A DNA stretch of 50,200 bases from Flavobacteriales bacterium BRH_c54. Its GTDB lineage: Bacteria > Bacteroidota > Bacteroidia > Flavobacteriales_E > Vicingaceae. This document shows positions 1 through 8,211 of the stretch, piece by piece (the stretch's first letter is position 1; each line of letters opens with the position of its first letter). The notes under the pieces were generated by a model, which did not search any database, had not been told where the DNA came from, and was given only the letters and a program-made list of their open reading frames with translations. The stretch is from contig LADZ01000039.1 in assembly GCA_000961845.1 (NCBI GenBank), forward strand, positions 1 through 50,200. Reading direction: 5' to 3'. The position numbers were made by a program, and so were the translations under genes.

Positions 1-626
1 TTACGCTTTCCTTTCATCCCACCAGTTTCCATAATAGTGGTATGCTTAAGTTGAAACTGGTGTTTTTCAAATAAGTCGAGCAAAGCAAAAGAAACACCAA
101 TAAGTAAGGTTTTTTGATGGTTTTCTTCTAATGCAATAAGTTGTTCGGCAAGTTCATCAATATTATGGAGGTAAAAACCACTTTCAGGATGTTTACTTTT
201 TTCAATTAGTTTTTCGGTCATGTAAATTAAAGAAGAACCATCTCGCTCTAAATAGGAGGGAAGTAATGCTAAGATGCAATAATTTTCTGGTTTGCCATAA
301 AACAATTCAAAACAAGTTGTAAACGATTTTTCATAAAGTGTAATGTTTTTAACAAAATGCCGACTAGTTGAATTTCCTGTTGTTCCGCTACTGGTAAAAA
401 TTATTTCTTCTTTAAAATGCTTGGTTTTTATTTCGTGCGTTTTAAAAAAAGAAACCGGTAAAAAAGGAATTTCATCTAAGGTTTTTACATTTTTTGGATT
501 GATTTTTAATAAGTTGCAAAAATTATGATAAACTGGGTTGTTGAGGTATTGATAATGAAAAGCATTTAATGCTTCATCAACAAAATTTAATTCTGAAGTG
601 TTAAAAATATGTTGATGATTTTCCAA
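1..626 (-). CDS. LuxE-like acyl-protein synthetase family protein (5' part, cut by window edge)
   Basis: About 208 residues are readable before the frame runs off the left edge, so the C-terminal part is missing. Residues around 80-90 contain FTSSGTTGNST, the Ser/Thr/Gly-rich nucleotide-binding loop of the LuxE/adenylate-forming family, preceded by the PFLPVSFFKTHEI stretch usual in this family. Family members activate a fatty acid with ATP and pass it to a protein thiol; in Bacteroidota they are often annotated acyl transferase and their substrate is unknown. There is no signal peptide, so it is presumably cytoplasmic. No in-frame ATG exists between the upstream stop (633-635) and the conserved region; the only sensible start is TTG at 624-626. 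Family assignment is fairly sure; the reaction in this organism is inference. Confidence 0.72.
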   Translation of the reverse strand, partial: MENHQHIFNTSELNFVDEALNAFHYQYLNNPVYHNFCNLLKINPKNVKTLDEIPFLPVSFFKTHEIKTKHFKEEIIFTSSGTTGNSTSRHFVKNITLYEKSFTTCFELFYGKPENYCILALLPSYLERDGSSLIYMTEKLIEKSKHPESGFYLHNIDELAEQLIALEENHQKTLLIGVSFALLDLFEKHQFQLKHTTIMETGGMKGKR

Positions 627-662
627 TAGAAATTATTTGTAATTTTATGTTATGAAACGAGC

Positions 663-685
663 AATAATAAAATGATTTTATTATT
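663..685. repeat. AT-rich perfect inverted repeat between divergent genes
   Basis: Arms 663-673 and 675-685 are perfect reverse complements around a single base, and flanking GC dinucleotides (661-662, 687-688) can pair across a one-base bulge. It lies in the 117-base gap between the divergent LuxE-like and lipoprotein genes. It could be a cruciform, a weak hairpin in the lipoprotein leader or a regulator site; nothing distinguishes these. Two very short reading frames, 652-675 and 672-725, overlap it by ATGA. Confidence 0.4.
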
Positions 686-743
686 TGCAGTATTATTAAT
701 AGCGAGTTACATAAGACCGACTTAATAAAATAAAAATTTACTT

Positions 744-1235
744 ATGAACCGAGTTGTAAAATTAAGTATAATAATGTCAATTTTTTTTGCGGTAGCTTGT
801 GAAAAAGATGATCCTACGCCTGTGCCGCCTGAAATTACTTTTTTGGATGGAGGATTAGCTACAGACGGTTCTTTTGCGTTGGTTAGGTTTGAGTTTTATG
901 ATGGAGATGGTGATTTAGGTTTAAAGCAAGATGAAAGTGAAGGTGATCAGCAGTATAATTTGTTTGTTGATTATTATGAAAAGCAAAATGGTGTTTGGGT
1001 ATTAAAATCACCAATTATTACCTATAATGTTGGAGAAAATAAATACGATACTACAGATTTACATTTAAGAATTCCTTTTATAGAAAATGAAGCCAAACGC
1101 CCATTAGAGGGAGAAACAGAAGTGAAATTATTATACGATTTTAATGTAGATACCTTCCGCTACGAAATGTATATTACCGACAGGGCTTTGCACAAAAGCA
1201 ATAGAATTACTACTACCGATTTTGTGGTGAATTAG
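744..1235 (+). CDS. predicted surface-exposed lipoprotein, function unknown
   Basis: 163 residues. The N terminus is a lipoprotein signal: a basic start, a hydrophobic stretch and the lipobox AVAC with Cys19 as the lipidated residue. The mature protein begins C-E-K-D-D, which fits the X-K-(D/E)2 lipoprotein export signal described in Capnocytophaga for transport to the outer face of the outer membrane, so surface exposure is likely. The body contains an acidic FYDGDGDLG stretch typical of small Bacteroidota lipoproteins with a beta-sandwich look, and no catalytic motif. Start is the ATG giving the signal peptide. It is divergent from the LuxE-like gene and probably monocistronic. Lipoprotein nature is well supported; function is unknown. 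Confidence 0.75.
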   Translation: MNRVVKLSIIMSIFFAVACEKDDPTPVPPEITFLDGGLATDGSFALVRFEFYDGDGDLGLKQDESEGDQQYNLFVDYYEKQNGVWVLKSPIITYNVGENKYDTTDLHLRIPFIENEAKRPLEGETEVKLLYDFNVDTFRYEMYITDRALHKSNRITTTDFVVN

Positions 1236-1263
1236 AAGTTCTAAAAGCTACCTAAATTCCTTA

Positions 1264-1370
1264 CTTCGGCTACGCTCAGCATAAACTCTGGGAGACTTTT
1301 CCAACATGTGAAGCCATCTCTAAACGTCATTCCCGAAATTTTGCAGTACAACGGAAAAATTATTGGGAAT
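1264..1370. repeat. probable degraded dispersed repeat with hairpin
   Basis: The 302-base gap 1236-1537 holds no reading frame I trust. It contains CTTCGGCTACGCTCAG (1264-1279) and a hairpin with ATTCCC (1329-1334) pairing with GGGAAT (1365-1370), extended inward by AATTTT/AAAATT. From memory, both segments resemble palindromic intergenic repeats common in Bacteroidota genomes; only the hairpin is seen directly. The base composition is richer in G+C than the surrounding gap. Confidence 0.4.
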
Positions 1371-1430
1371 CTGTTCTAAGGATGAATTATAAACTATTTT
1401 TTATACATTTGGAAAAATAAAGTATGATGA

Positions 1431-1503
1431 TTTTTCATATATACAACATTTTTCGTTGAATATGTATGAAAAAACTATGCATATATAAGTTGTATGCAAT
1501 GTG
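1431..1503. repeat. structured region upstream of the DUF1801 gene, left side of putative cassette
   Basis: Two inverted repeats lie back to back. TTTTTCATA near 1431 pairs with TATGAAAAA near 1465-1473, and TGCATA near 1478 pairs with TATGCA at 1492-1497. The segment GTTGTATGCAATGTG (1489-1503) has an inverted near-copy just after the gene (GCATACAACATTGTG, 1918-1932). Matching structured sequences on either side of one accessory gene are what an integron-like cassette or a small mobile unit would leave. Confidence 0.45.
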
Positions 1504-1537
1504 AAAAGACTGACAATCGTAACATAATTGGATTAAA

Positions 1538-1909
1538 ATGAGTAGAAAAGCAGAATTCAAAAATGCGGACGAATATTTTGACGCTCAACCCGAAAACATA
1601 AGAAAAGTGCTTTTGGAATTAAAAGAATGCATTCTTAAAGCGGAACCTAATGCAACTGAACTGCTGAATTATAACATTCCCGCTTATGCTTTGGTAGTAA
1701 ATGGAAAAAGAGAACAGCAGATTATGATTGCGGGATATAAAAAACACGTTGGCCTTTATCCACACCCAACGACTATGGAAAAATTTGATTCGGAATTGAG
1801 TGAATATAAACGGGCGAAAGGTTCAGTTCAGTTTCCATTAGACAAACCGTTACCGAAAGAACTGATTGTCCGTATGATAAAATATCGGATTGAGCTATTA
1901 AAAAAGTAA
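1538..1909 (+). CDS. DUF1801 / YdhG-like (frataxin-fold) protein
   Basis: 123 residues, the full length of the DUF1801 family. The order of features fits: an N-terminal segment with VDEYFDAQP-like wording (here ADEYFDAQPENIRKVL), a central NYNIPAYAL, then GYKKHVGLYPHP and a C-terminal KGSVQFPLDKPLP before the last helix. The fold is that of Bacillus subtilis YdhG, which has been described as a frataxin-like iron chaperone; whether this one binds iron is not known. No signal peptide or membrane segment is present. Its flanks carry inverted repeats and an attC-like structure, and it stands alone between unrelated genes, so recent acquisition is plausible. Confidence 0.8.
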   Translation: MSRKAEFKNADEYFDAQPENIRKVLLELKECILKAEPNATELLNYNIPAYALVVNGKREQQIMIAGYKKHVGLYPHPTTMEKFDSELSEYKRAKGSVQFPLDKPLPKELIVRMIKYRIELLKK

Positions 1910-1913
1910 AAAA

Positions 1914-1995
1914 CACTGCATACAACATTGTGTATAGTGCCTAGTTGACGATAGGAAATATGTGCCGTTTCTCCTCCAAACTAGCACCTAACGCC
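1914..1995. repeat. attC-like imperfect stem-loop downstream of the DUF1801 gene
   Basis: The first element is CACTGCATACA pairing with TGTATAGTG across a two-base bulge (1914-1939). It is followed by a long imperfect hairpin: GTGCCTAGTT (from 1937) pairs with AACTAGCAC (ending 1987), leaving one unpaired base, and inner GGAAA pairs with TTTCTCC. The sequence ends in ACCTAAC (1986-1992), which fits the RYYYAAC core-site consensus of integron attC sites. The partner GTTRRRY box is not clear, so this is attC-like rather than a certain attC. Confidence 0.5.
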
Positions 1996-1997
1996 TT

Positions 1998-4900
1998 TCA
2001 ATACTTCTCCAACCGTTCTTTAATTTCGGCAATACGTTTTTCTTTGTTGGCTCTGCGTAAGTTTTTAGCCGAATCGGTAAAGTAACGGTGAGCTTCTAAG
2101 AATTTTATTTGCAGTTCATCCCATTCCTTATCGGAGGAAACAATACCTCTTTCCATTAGCTCCAATTTAAGTTTATCGGCAGTTTCGTGGAATAAATCTC
2201 CTCCTAAATAATCTAAATCGGCATCGCAAATTATTTGCTCTAAATGATTGGTTGGTTGGTGAGGTATTTTGGTAACAGAAATCAGTTTTTTTATGGTTTC
2301 TATTTGTTCAAAAGAATAGCCAAATTTAGGTAATACTTCTACTGCTAGTGCTGCTCCTATATCTTCATTTTTTGCATATTGTTTTATAAATCCGGCATCG
2401 TGATACAAAGCAGCGGTTTTCAACAAAAAGATATCATCACCCTCCACGCCTTCCATAAGGGCTAAACGTTCTACAGCAGCACAAACATCTTTAGTATGGT
2501 TTATATCGTGATAGTGTAAGTTATCGGGCAATTCTTTTTGTAGTCTTTTTAGGATGTATTTTTCTGCTTTACGGTAGTTTATGCTACTGTAAATATGCAA
2601 ATCCACATATTTCTGGAACAATTCATTTGGTATTATTCCTTCGCCATCAACAGATAGTTCTGCTCTAATTCCATTAACAAAATACATGTCAATTAAGCCT
2701 TTATTTTTGGCTTTAATTTTTCCACGGTATTCGCAATTAAAGAATTCTTTGATATATTCATAAGTAGCTCCCGAGATGTTTACTTTACCAACTTCTCCGG
2801 CTTCTTCCATTCGGCTACCAATGTTTACACTATCCCCCCAAATATCGTAAGCAAAACGTTTGCTACCAATAACACCGGCAGTAATTTCTCCTGTATGAAT
2901 ACCAATTCGTAATCCCCACGGATGTTTGCCTTGTTCCACTCTTTCGGGGTTATGTTTGGCAACAAATCGTTGAATTTCTAATCCTGCCAAAACAGTATCT
3001 ATTGGGTTGCTTTTGTTTCTTAGCGGGATACCACCGGCACACATATAGGCATCTCCAATAGTTTTAATTTTTTCTACGTGGTATTTTTCAATGATGGCAT
3101 CAAAATTTACAAAGTAATAATCTAGTTCAGAAACCAAATCTTGTGGTGAAATTTTTTCTGCTATTTTAGTAAAACTTTGGAAATCGGTAAACATAATAGA
3201 AGCCAATCGGTATTGTCTGGCGGTTGCTTTTCCTTTATTTTTTAATTCAATAGCGATTTCTTCAGGAAGGATATTGTACAACAATTCATCGGCTTTTTCC
3301 TTCTCTTTTTCTAACAGTTCTTTTTGAATTTCAATTTCTTCTTTTTGCTTTATAACCTCATGGGTTCTTTCTCTAACTTGTAATTCAAGTAATAATTTTT
3401 GTGTTTTAATTCGGTTAATTCTAGTAATGTAATAAGCATAAACTAATAACAAAATCAATAATATAACTATGGTTCTGAACCACCAAGTTGCCCAAAGTGG
3501 AGGTTCTACAATTACTTTAATTTGAGCAATTTCATCGCTCCAAACGCCATCACTATTAGCTACTTTTATTTTAAATAAATATTCTCCCGGATTAAGGTTA
3601 GTATAATTGGCTCTTCTGTTGTTATCAACATAAACCCAGTCTTCATTAAAGTTTTCGAGCATATAGGCATGCTTGTTTTTTAATGGGAAAGAGTAGTGGA
3701 GGGCGGCAAATTCAAATGAGATAACATTTTGCTTGTGTTTTAAAACGATGGCATCTAGTTCAGAGATGTGTTTGTTAAGGATAGAGTTTTCACCAATATG
3801 AACGGGTTTATTAAATAAGTAAAAGTTGGTAATAAGCGGAATAGCTTTGGTTCTGTTAATTTTTACATCCTCCGGAAAAAAAGAGTTAAATCCATTTATA
3901 CCGCCAAAATAAATCTCACCATAATGATTTTTAAAAAAAGCTCCTGTATTAAACTCGTTGCTTTGCAAACCATCACTCTCTTCAAAATTTCTGAAAAACT
4001 TGGTGTGTGGATTAAAAAAGGAAATTCCTTTGTTGGTACTTATCCAAAGGTTATTGTTTTTATCGCCTAGAATTCCGTAAATTACATTGTTAGATAACCC
4101 TTCTTTTTCCGTAAAATGAGTAAAAGTTTCTGTTTTTGGATCAAACCTGTTGAGTCCACCACCAAAAGTACCTATCCATAAAAAACCTTTTTTGTCTTCA
4201 TAAATAGAAAGTACAGAATTGTTATTGAGGCTGTTAATTTTATTTTCGGCTCTTTGGTATATTTTAAATGAAAATCCATTTTTAATTTCTTTTATATTGC
4301 AAAATCCACCACCATCAGTTCCTATCCACATTGAGCCATTTTTTGTTTGTAGAATAACCCTTACAACATTATTTGGCAAATCATTTTTTATATTTTCTGA
4401 GGAGGTAATGGTTTGGCAAGTTGTTCTATCTTCAGAAACAATTACAATACCTTCCTTAGTGCCTGCCCAAAGCCTGTTTTTATTATCTTCGGTAATGGTA
4501 TAAGTTCTGGCATTATGGAAATTTTTAATTTTTAATTGAGCAATTTTATTGTTTTTAAAAGTAAAAATTCCACCATCTGTACCCAAATAAATAATTCCTT
4601 TTTTATCTTGATAGATACTATAAATACCAATATTTTTAAGGTTATTTTCTTGTGAAAAATCAGGTTTTAGATGAATTACTTTACCATTAATATTATCAAA
4701 AAAAGTAAGCCCTTGGTCAGTTCCCACATATAGATTTTCATCTCTATCCTGAAAAATAGACCAAACCATATTACTGCTAATGGTATTAGCTAGGTTAGGC
4801 CAATGTTGGTAATGTTTAAAAAATTGTTTTTGCTTGTCAAATTTATTTATTCCGGCTTGGGTTCCTATCCAAATAATTCCCGAACGGTCTTCTAAAATAG

Positions 4901-5861
4901 TATTTATTTTATTGGAACTAAGGCTTGTGGAAATGGTGGCACTATAAACATAATGGTCGACATTTTTTAATGATTTTAGTTTATATAAACCGTCAGTTTC
5001 AGTACCTATCCATAATATTCCGGCTTTATCTTCATAAAGTATTTTAATGATATTGTTTCCTATTAATTGGTCGAGTTCTTTGGGAATAGTCAGGCTACTG
5101 TTTTGATGGTTGTAAAAATTTATACCATTATTGGTGGCGATGGTAACAAATCCATGAATATCTTTATGGATATCCCATACGATATTGCTTTTTAATCTCG
5201 AGTTTTCTGAGGTATATTGGGTAAAATCTTTGGTATGGATATTATAAAGTAATAAGCCATTATTTTCTGTGGCAATCATTAATACGTCTGGAGTTACAAA
5301 AACTAATTTTCTAATATTAAGTTTTTTAATATTAGTGCTAAATGGGATGTTAATTTTTGAGATATGAAAATTTAGTGAATCTGTTTTTAATTTTGAAAGC
5401 TTGTATAACGATTGATCTGTTCCTATCCAAAGGCTTTTGTCATCTTCATTTTCTGTAATTGTCCAAACATTATGTTTTTTGGCATTTTTAGTTTTGTTTT
5501 CATTCAGGTAATGTGTAAAAGTTTGGTAATCTCTATTGAACAAATTTAGTCCGTTTTCTGTGCCTATCCAGAGGTTACTATCACTATCTTCATAAATTAC
5601 ATGAGCAAAACTGTTAGAAATAGAGGTGCTATCTAATAAGTCGTGAGAAAAAACAGTAAATTCATAGCCATTGTATTGATTAAGACCGTCTTGTGTTCCC
5701 ATCCAAATTAATCCTTTATAATCTTGGATAATACAGGTAACATCGCTTTGAGAAAGTCCGTCTTTGTAGTTGATTCTATCAAACTTTATATTGCTTTGTT
5801 GTGCTAAAACAAAAAGCGATAAACAGATAAAAAATAAAAGACTTCCAGCTTTTTTAAACAT
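1998..5861 (-). CDS. beta-propeller receptor adenylate cyclase with C-terminal HD domain
   Basis: 1287 residues. After a signal peptide (1-21) come some 14 Reg_prop blades (WIGT-type motifs, about 25-690), a Y_Y_Y domain (about 715-790), one membrane helix (about 795-815), a coiled coil (about 820-870), a class III nucleotide cyclase domain (about 885-1060) and an HD domain (about 1115-1250). Cyclase metal ligands D893 (FTDF) and D937 (TIGDAY) are present. K933 and D1006 (YDIWG) are the adenine-selecting pair, and the VNIGSR Asn/Arg are kept, so cAMP synthesis is predicted. The HD domain keeps H, HD and D in NLHYHD, LYHDAG and CDADLD. This is the architecture of a hybrid two-component sensor with the kinase replaced by a cyclase. 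It lies 40 bases downstream of the OmpA gene and may share its transcript. The ligand and HD substrate are unknown. Confidence 0.9.
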   Translation of the reverse strand: MFKKAGSLLFFICLSLFVLAQQSNIKFDRINYKDGLSQSDVTCIIQDYKGLIWMGTQDGLNQYNGYEFTVFSHDLLDSTSISNSFAHVIYEDSDSNLWIGTENGLNLFNRDYQTFTHYLNENKTKNAKKHNVWTITENEDDKSLWIGTDQSLYKLSKLKTDSLNFHISKINIPFSTNIKKLNIRKLVFVTPDVLMIATENNGLLLYNIHTKDFTQYTSENSRLKSNIVWDIHKDIHGFVTIATNNGINFYNHQNSSLTIPKELDQLIGNNIIKILYEDKAGILWIGTETDGLYKLKSLKNVDHYVYSATISTSLSSNKINTILEDRSGIIWIGTQAGINKFDKQKQFFKHYQHWPNLANTISSNMVWSIFQDRDENLYVGTDQGLTFFDNINGKVIHLKPDFSQENNLKNIGIYSIYQDKKGIIYLGTDGGIFTFKNNKIAQLKIKNFHNARTYTITEDNKNRLWAGTKEGIVIVSEDRTTCQTITSSENIKNDLPNNVVRVILQTKNGSMWIGTDGGGFCNIKEIKNGFSFKIYQRAENKINSLNNNSVLSIYEDKKGFLWIGTFGGGLNRFDPKTETFTHFTEKEGLSNNVIYGILGDKNNNLWISTNKGISFFNPHTKFFRNFEESDGLQSNEFNTGAFFKNHYGEIYFGGINGFNSFFPEDVKINRTKAIPLITNFYLFNKPVHIGENSILNKHISELDAIVLKHKQNVISFEFAALHYSFPLKNKHAYMLENFNEDWVYVDNNRRANYTNLNPGEYLFKIKVANSDGVWSDEIAQIKVIVEPPLWATWWFRTIVILLILLLVYAYYITRINRIKTQKLLLELQVRERTHEVIKQKEEIEIQKELLEKEKEKADELLYNILPEEIAIELKNKGKATARQYRLASIMFTDFQSFTKIAEKISPQDLVSELDYYFVNFDAIIEKYHVEKIKTIGDAYMCAGGIPLRNKSNPIDTVLAGLEIQRFVAKHNPERVEQGKHPWGLRIGIHTGEITAGVIGSKRFAYDIWGDSVNIGSRMEEAGEVGKVNISGATYEYIKEFFNCEYRGKIKAKNKGLIDMYFVNGIRAELSVDGEGIIPNELFQKYVDLHIYSSINYRKAEKYILKRLQKELPDNLHYHDINHTKDVCAAVERLALMEGVEGDDIFLLKTAALYHDAGFIKQYAKNEDIGAALAVEVLPKFGYSFEQIETIKKLISVTKIPHQPTNHLEQIICDADLDYLGGDLFHETADKLKLELMERGIVSSDKEWDELQIKFLEAHRYFTDSAKNLRRANKEKRIAEIKERLEKY

Positions 5862-5901
5862 AGGGTAAAGTTAGTTTAAAAAAATTAGCAGAAAAGAAAA
5901 A

Positions 5902-8199
5902 TTATTTAAGTTTTATTACTTTAAACTCAGTTCTTCTATTTTTAGCTCTTCCCTCAGGGTTGTCATCACCATTAGGTAATTTGTTAGGGGCAATAGGATG
6001 AGCTTTTCCATAGCCTTTGGCAATAATTCTTTTTTTCTCAATTCCTTTAGAAAGAATATATTCTACTGCAGCATCAGCTCTTTTTTGAGATAAGCTTAAG
6101 TTGAAGCTAGCACTACCAATATCATCGGTATGGGAACTTAATTCAACGCCAATATCTTTATTTTTCTTTAGAATGGTAATCAGTTTATCTAACTCTTTTT
6201 TAGAAGGTTCATTTATTTCATAAGAATCATAATCATAAAGAATTTTAGAGATGATAAAATTTTCATTTTCAGCAATTTTAATCACTTCATCAATTTCGTT
6301 TATAAGGGTAATAATGGTTTTATCGGAAGTTAATCTGAGGTATTTAAATTTACCACCAGATTTTTTGGCAGCATCTATCACTTTACCATTTTCATCTAAT
6401 AGAATTACATTAAAACTATCGTTACCTTCTTCTAACATAAACAGATAAACTTCGTCTGGAGCAAGTTTATCGAAAATAAATTTACCATCTTTGTCGGTAC
6501 GAGCTTTTCCGATAACATTACCTTCTTCGTCAAGGATTAAAATTTCCATTCCTTCAGAATAATCGCCTGGTAATTTTTTGTATACCTGACCATAAATATT
6601 GATGGTTAATAAACTTTCATCAACTTCTTCTAATAACTCTAATTCATCGTAATACGTGTAAGGTAAAGCTTTAAAGGTAAATTTTCCTTTATCTAGTTTA
6701 TTCGCTAAAATTACTTTTTCACCTTTTGAATTGGTTAAGTATAGTTTTGCTTGGTTGAGTTTAGATTCATCAGATTCATCAATTTTAATGAGGTAATTTT
6801 CGTCCATGCTTAATTTATCAAACTTGAAATTACCATTTTCGTCTGTTGTGGTAGATTGAATTACTTGGTCATTTTCATCTAATAAATCTATTTTTGTATT
6901 GTCGGCCGTTAATTTTCCATATTGAAGTACCCCTGTAATAGCTGTTTTTTCAACTAAACCTTCCCATTTAAAGCTGTAAATATCATCACTTCCAATTCCT
7001 CCGGGTCTATTAGATGAAAAATATCCTGTATCCTTATCTTGAAAAGTAATTCCAAAATCATCAGCAGGAGAGTTAATAGGAGCTTTTAAATTTTCAGGGG
7101 TTCCTAGTGCTTTACCATTTTTAAATATAATAGAATAAATGTCTAAACCGCCATAACCACCATGTCCATCAGAGGCAAAATAAAATAAGGTATCTTTTAT
7201 GTAAGGGAAAACTTCATCTAATGCAGTATTAATTTCTTTACCTAAGTTTACGGGTTTCCCCCATTCTTCTCCGGTTTTAGAACTCATGTATAAATCCATT
7301 CCTCCGAAGCCTCCGGGCATGTTAGAGGTGAAAAATAATGTTTTTCCATCTTCAGTTATCCAAGGATGAGCAACAGAATAATCTTCACTATTAAAGGGCA
7401 TAGGAGTAATGTCTTTCCACTTACTGCCTTTAGCAGATGCTTGGTAAATTTTAGAATGATTGATTGATTTTTTTGACAATTCGCCTTTTACAGAACGAGT
7501 AAAATATATGGTGTTTCCATCTTTACTAATAGAAACAGGTCCATCATGATATTCGGTGCTTAGTTGGTTAGAAAACTCTTTAACTTTCTCAAAGTTCTTT
7601 TCTTTTTTAGAATAGAAAATAGACAAATAAGGCCTGTTGGTAGAACTATTGGTTTTTTCATTTACAAAATCTATTTGCCTTTCAGAAATAAAAATAAGCG
7701 CATCTTGATAAACCAAAGCACAAAAATCTGAATATTTGGAATTGATATTTTCAACCAAGTTTATTTCAAATGCTTTTTCTTCTTTTTCCCATACTGTAAT
7801 TTCTTCTATAGAGTTGAGCAATACTTTTCCTAGAAAGCTATTAGGTTCTTTTTCTAAAAATAAATTGAATTGTTTTTTTGCCTCAGTAGGCTTGTTATTG
7901 TTTTTTAATACTTGACCATAGTGTAAGTGGTCTGAAGCCAATACATTGTTGCTAAGAGAAGTTGCTTTTTGATAATATTCTTCAGCAGCAGCATAGTTTT
8001 TAAGTTTTTTATGAGAAAAAGCTATATTTCTGAGTGCTTCAGCATTATTGGGGTCTTTTTTTAATGTTTTTTCGTAATATTTTATTGCTTCAGGGTAGTT
8101 GGTTAGTTCAAAATAGCCATTGGCTTTTTCAAGTTGAGCAAAACATGAAATAGTTAATACAAAAAACGTTATAAAAGAAAAGTAATATTTTAAAATCAT
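5902..8199 (-). CDS. OmpA-family protein with TPR, PD40 and CNA-B-like domains (T9SS-linked)
   Basis: 765 residues. A signal peptide ends near SCFAQ (about residue 22). Tetratricopeptide repeats fill about 25-135, PD40/WD40-like blades (FTSNMPGGFGGMDLY, YFASDGHGGYGGLDIY, FSSNRPGGIGSDDIY) about 150-410, carboxypeptidase-regulatory or CNA-B-like beta-sandwiches about 415-635, and an OmpA peptidoglycan-binding domain about 645-765. The last keeps SHTDDIG and LSQKRADA, the Asp and Arg contacts to diaminopimelate. Such proteins anchor outer-membrane machines to the wall and often follow PorP/SprF genes in Bacteroidota; PorE of Porphyromonas has a comparable TPR-PD40-OmpA plan. It begins 12 bases after the PorP/SprF gene, so co-translation and a shared complex are likely. 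Confidence 0.9.
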   Translation of the reverse strand: MILKYYFSFITFFVLTISCFAQLEKANGYFELTNYPEAIKYYEKTLKKDPNNAEALRNIAFSHKKLKNYAAAEEYYQKATSLSNNVLASDHLHYGQVLKNNNKPTEAKKQFNLFLEKEPNSFLGKVLLNSIEEITVWEKEEKAFEINLVENINSKYSDFCALVYQDALIFISERQIDFVNEKTNSSTNRPYLSIFYSKKEKNFEKVKEFSNQLSTEYHDGPVSISKDGNTIYFTRSVKGELSKKSINHSKIYQASAKGSKWKDITPMPFNSEDYSVAHPWITEDGKTLFFTSNMPGGFGGMDLYMSSKTGEEWGKPVNLGKEINTALDEVFPYIKDTLFYFASDGHGGYGGLDIYSIIFKNGKALGTPENLKAPINSPADDFGITFQDKDTGYFSSNRPGGIGSDDIYSFKWEGLVEKTAITGVLQYGKLTADNTKIDLLDENDQVIQSTTTDENGNFKFDKLSMDENYLIKIDESDESKLNQAKLYLTNSKGEKVILANKLDKGKFTFKALPYTYYDELELLEEVDESLLTINIYGQVYKKLPGDYSEGMEILILDEEGNVIGKARTDKDGKFIFDKLAPDEVYLFMLEEGNDSFNVILLDENGKVIDAAKKSGGKFKYLRLTSDKTIITLINEIDEVIKIAENENFIISKILYDYDSYEINEPSKKELDKLITILKKNKDIGVELSSHTDDIGSASFNLSLSQKRADAAVEYILSKGIEKKRIIAKGYGKAHPIAPNKLPNGDDNPEGRAKNRRTEFKVIKLK

Positions 8200-8211
8200 C
8201 TATCTTCGTTA

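Noticed and set aside
1236-1537. Hidden gene in the longest gene-free stretch
   Set aside because: No frame of useful length; the stretch shows repeat-like hairpins instead.
4219-4503. Plus-strand reading frame inside the receptor-cyclase gene
   Set aside because: Antisense shadow of a strongly conserved gene; no signal, motif or start context. The same holds for 343-528, 6251-6448, 12602-12832, 25271-25591 and 26833-27198.
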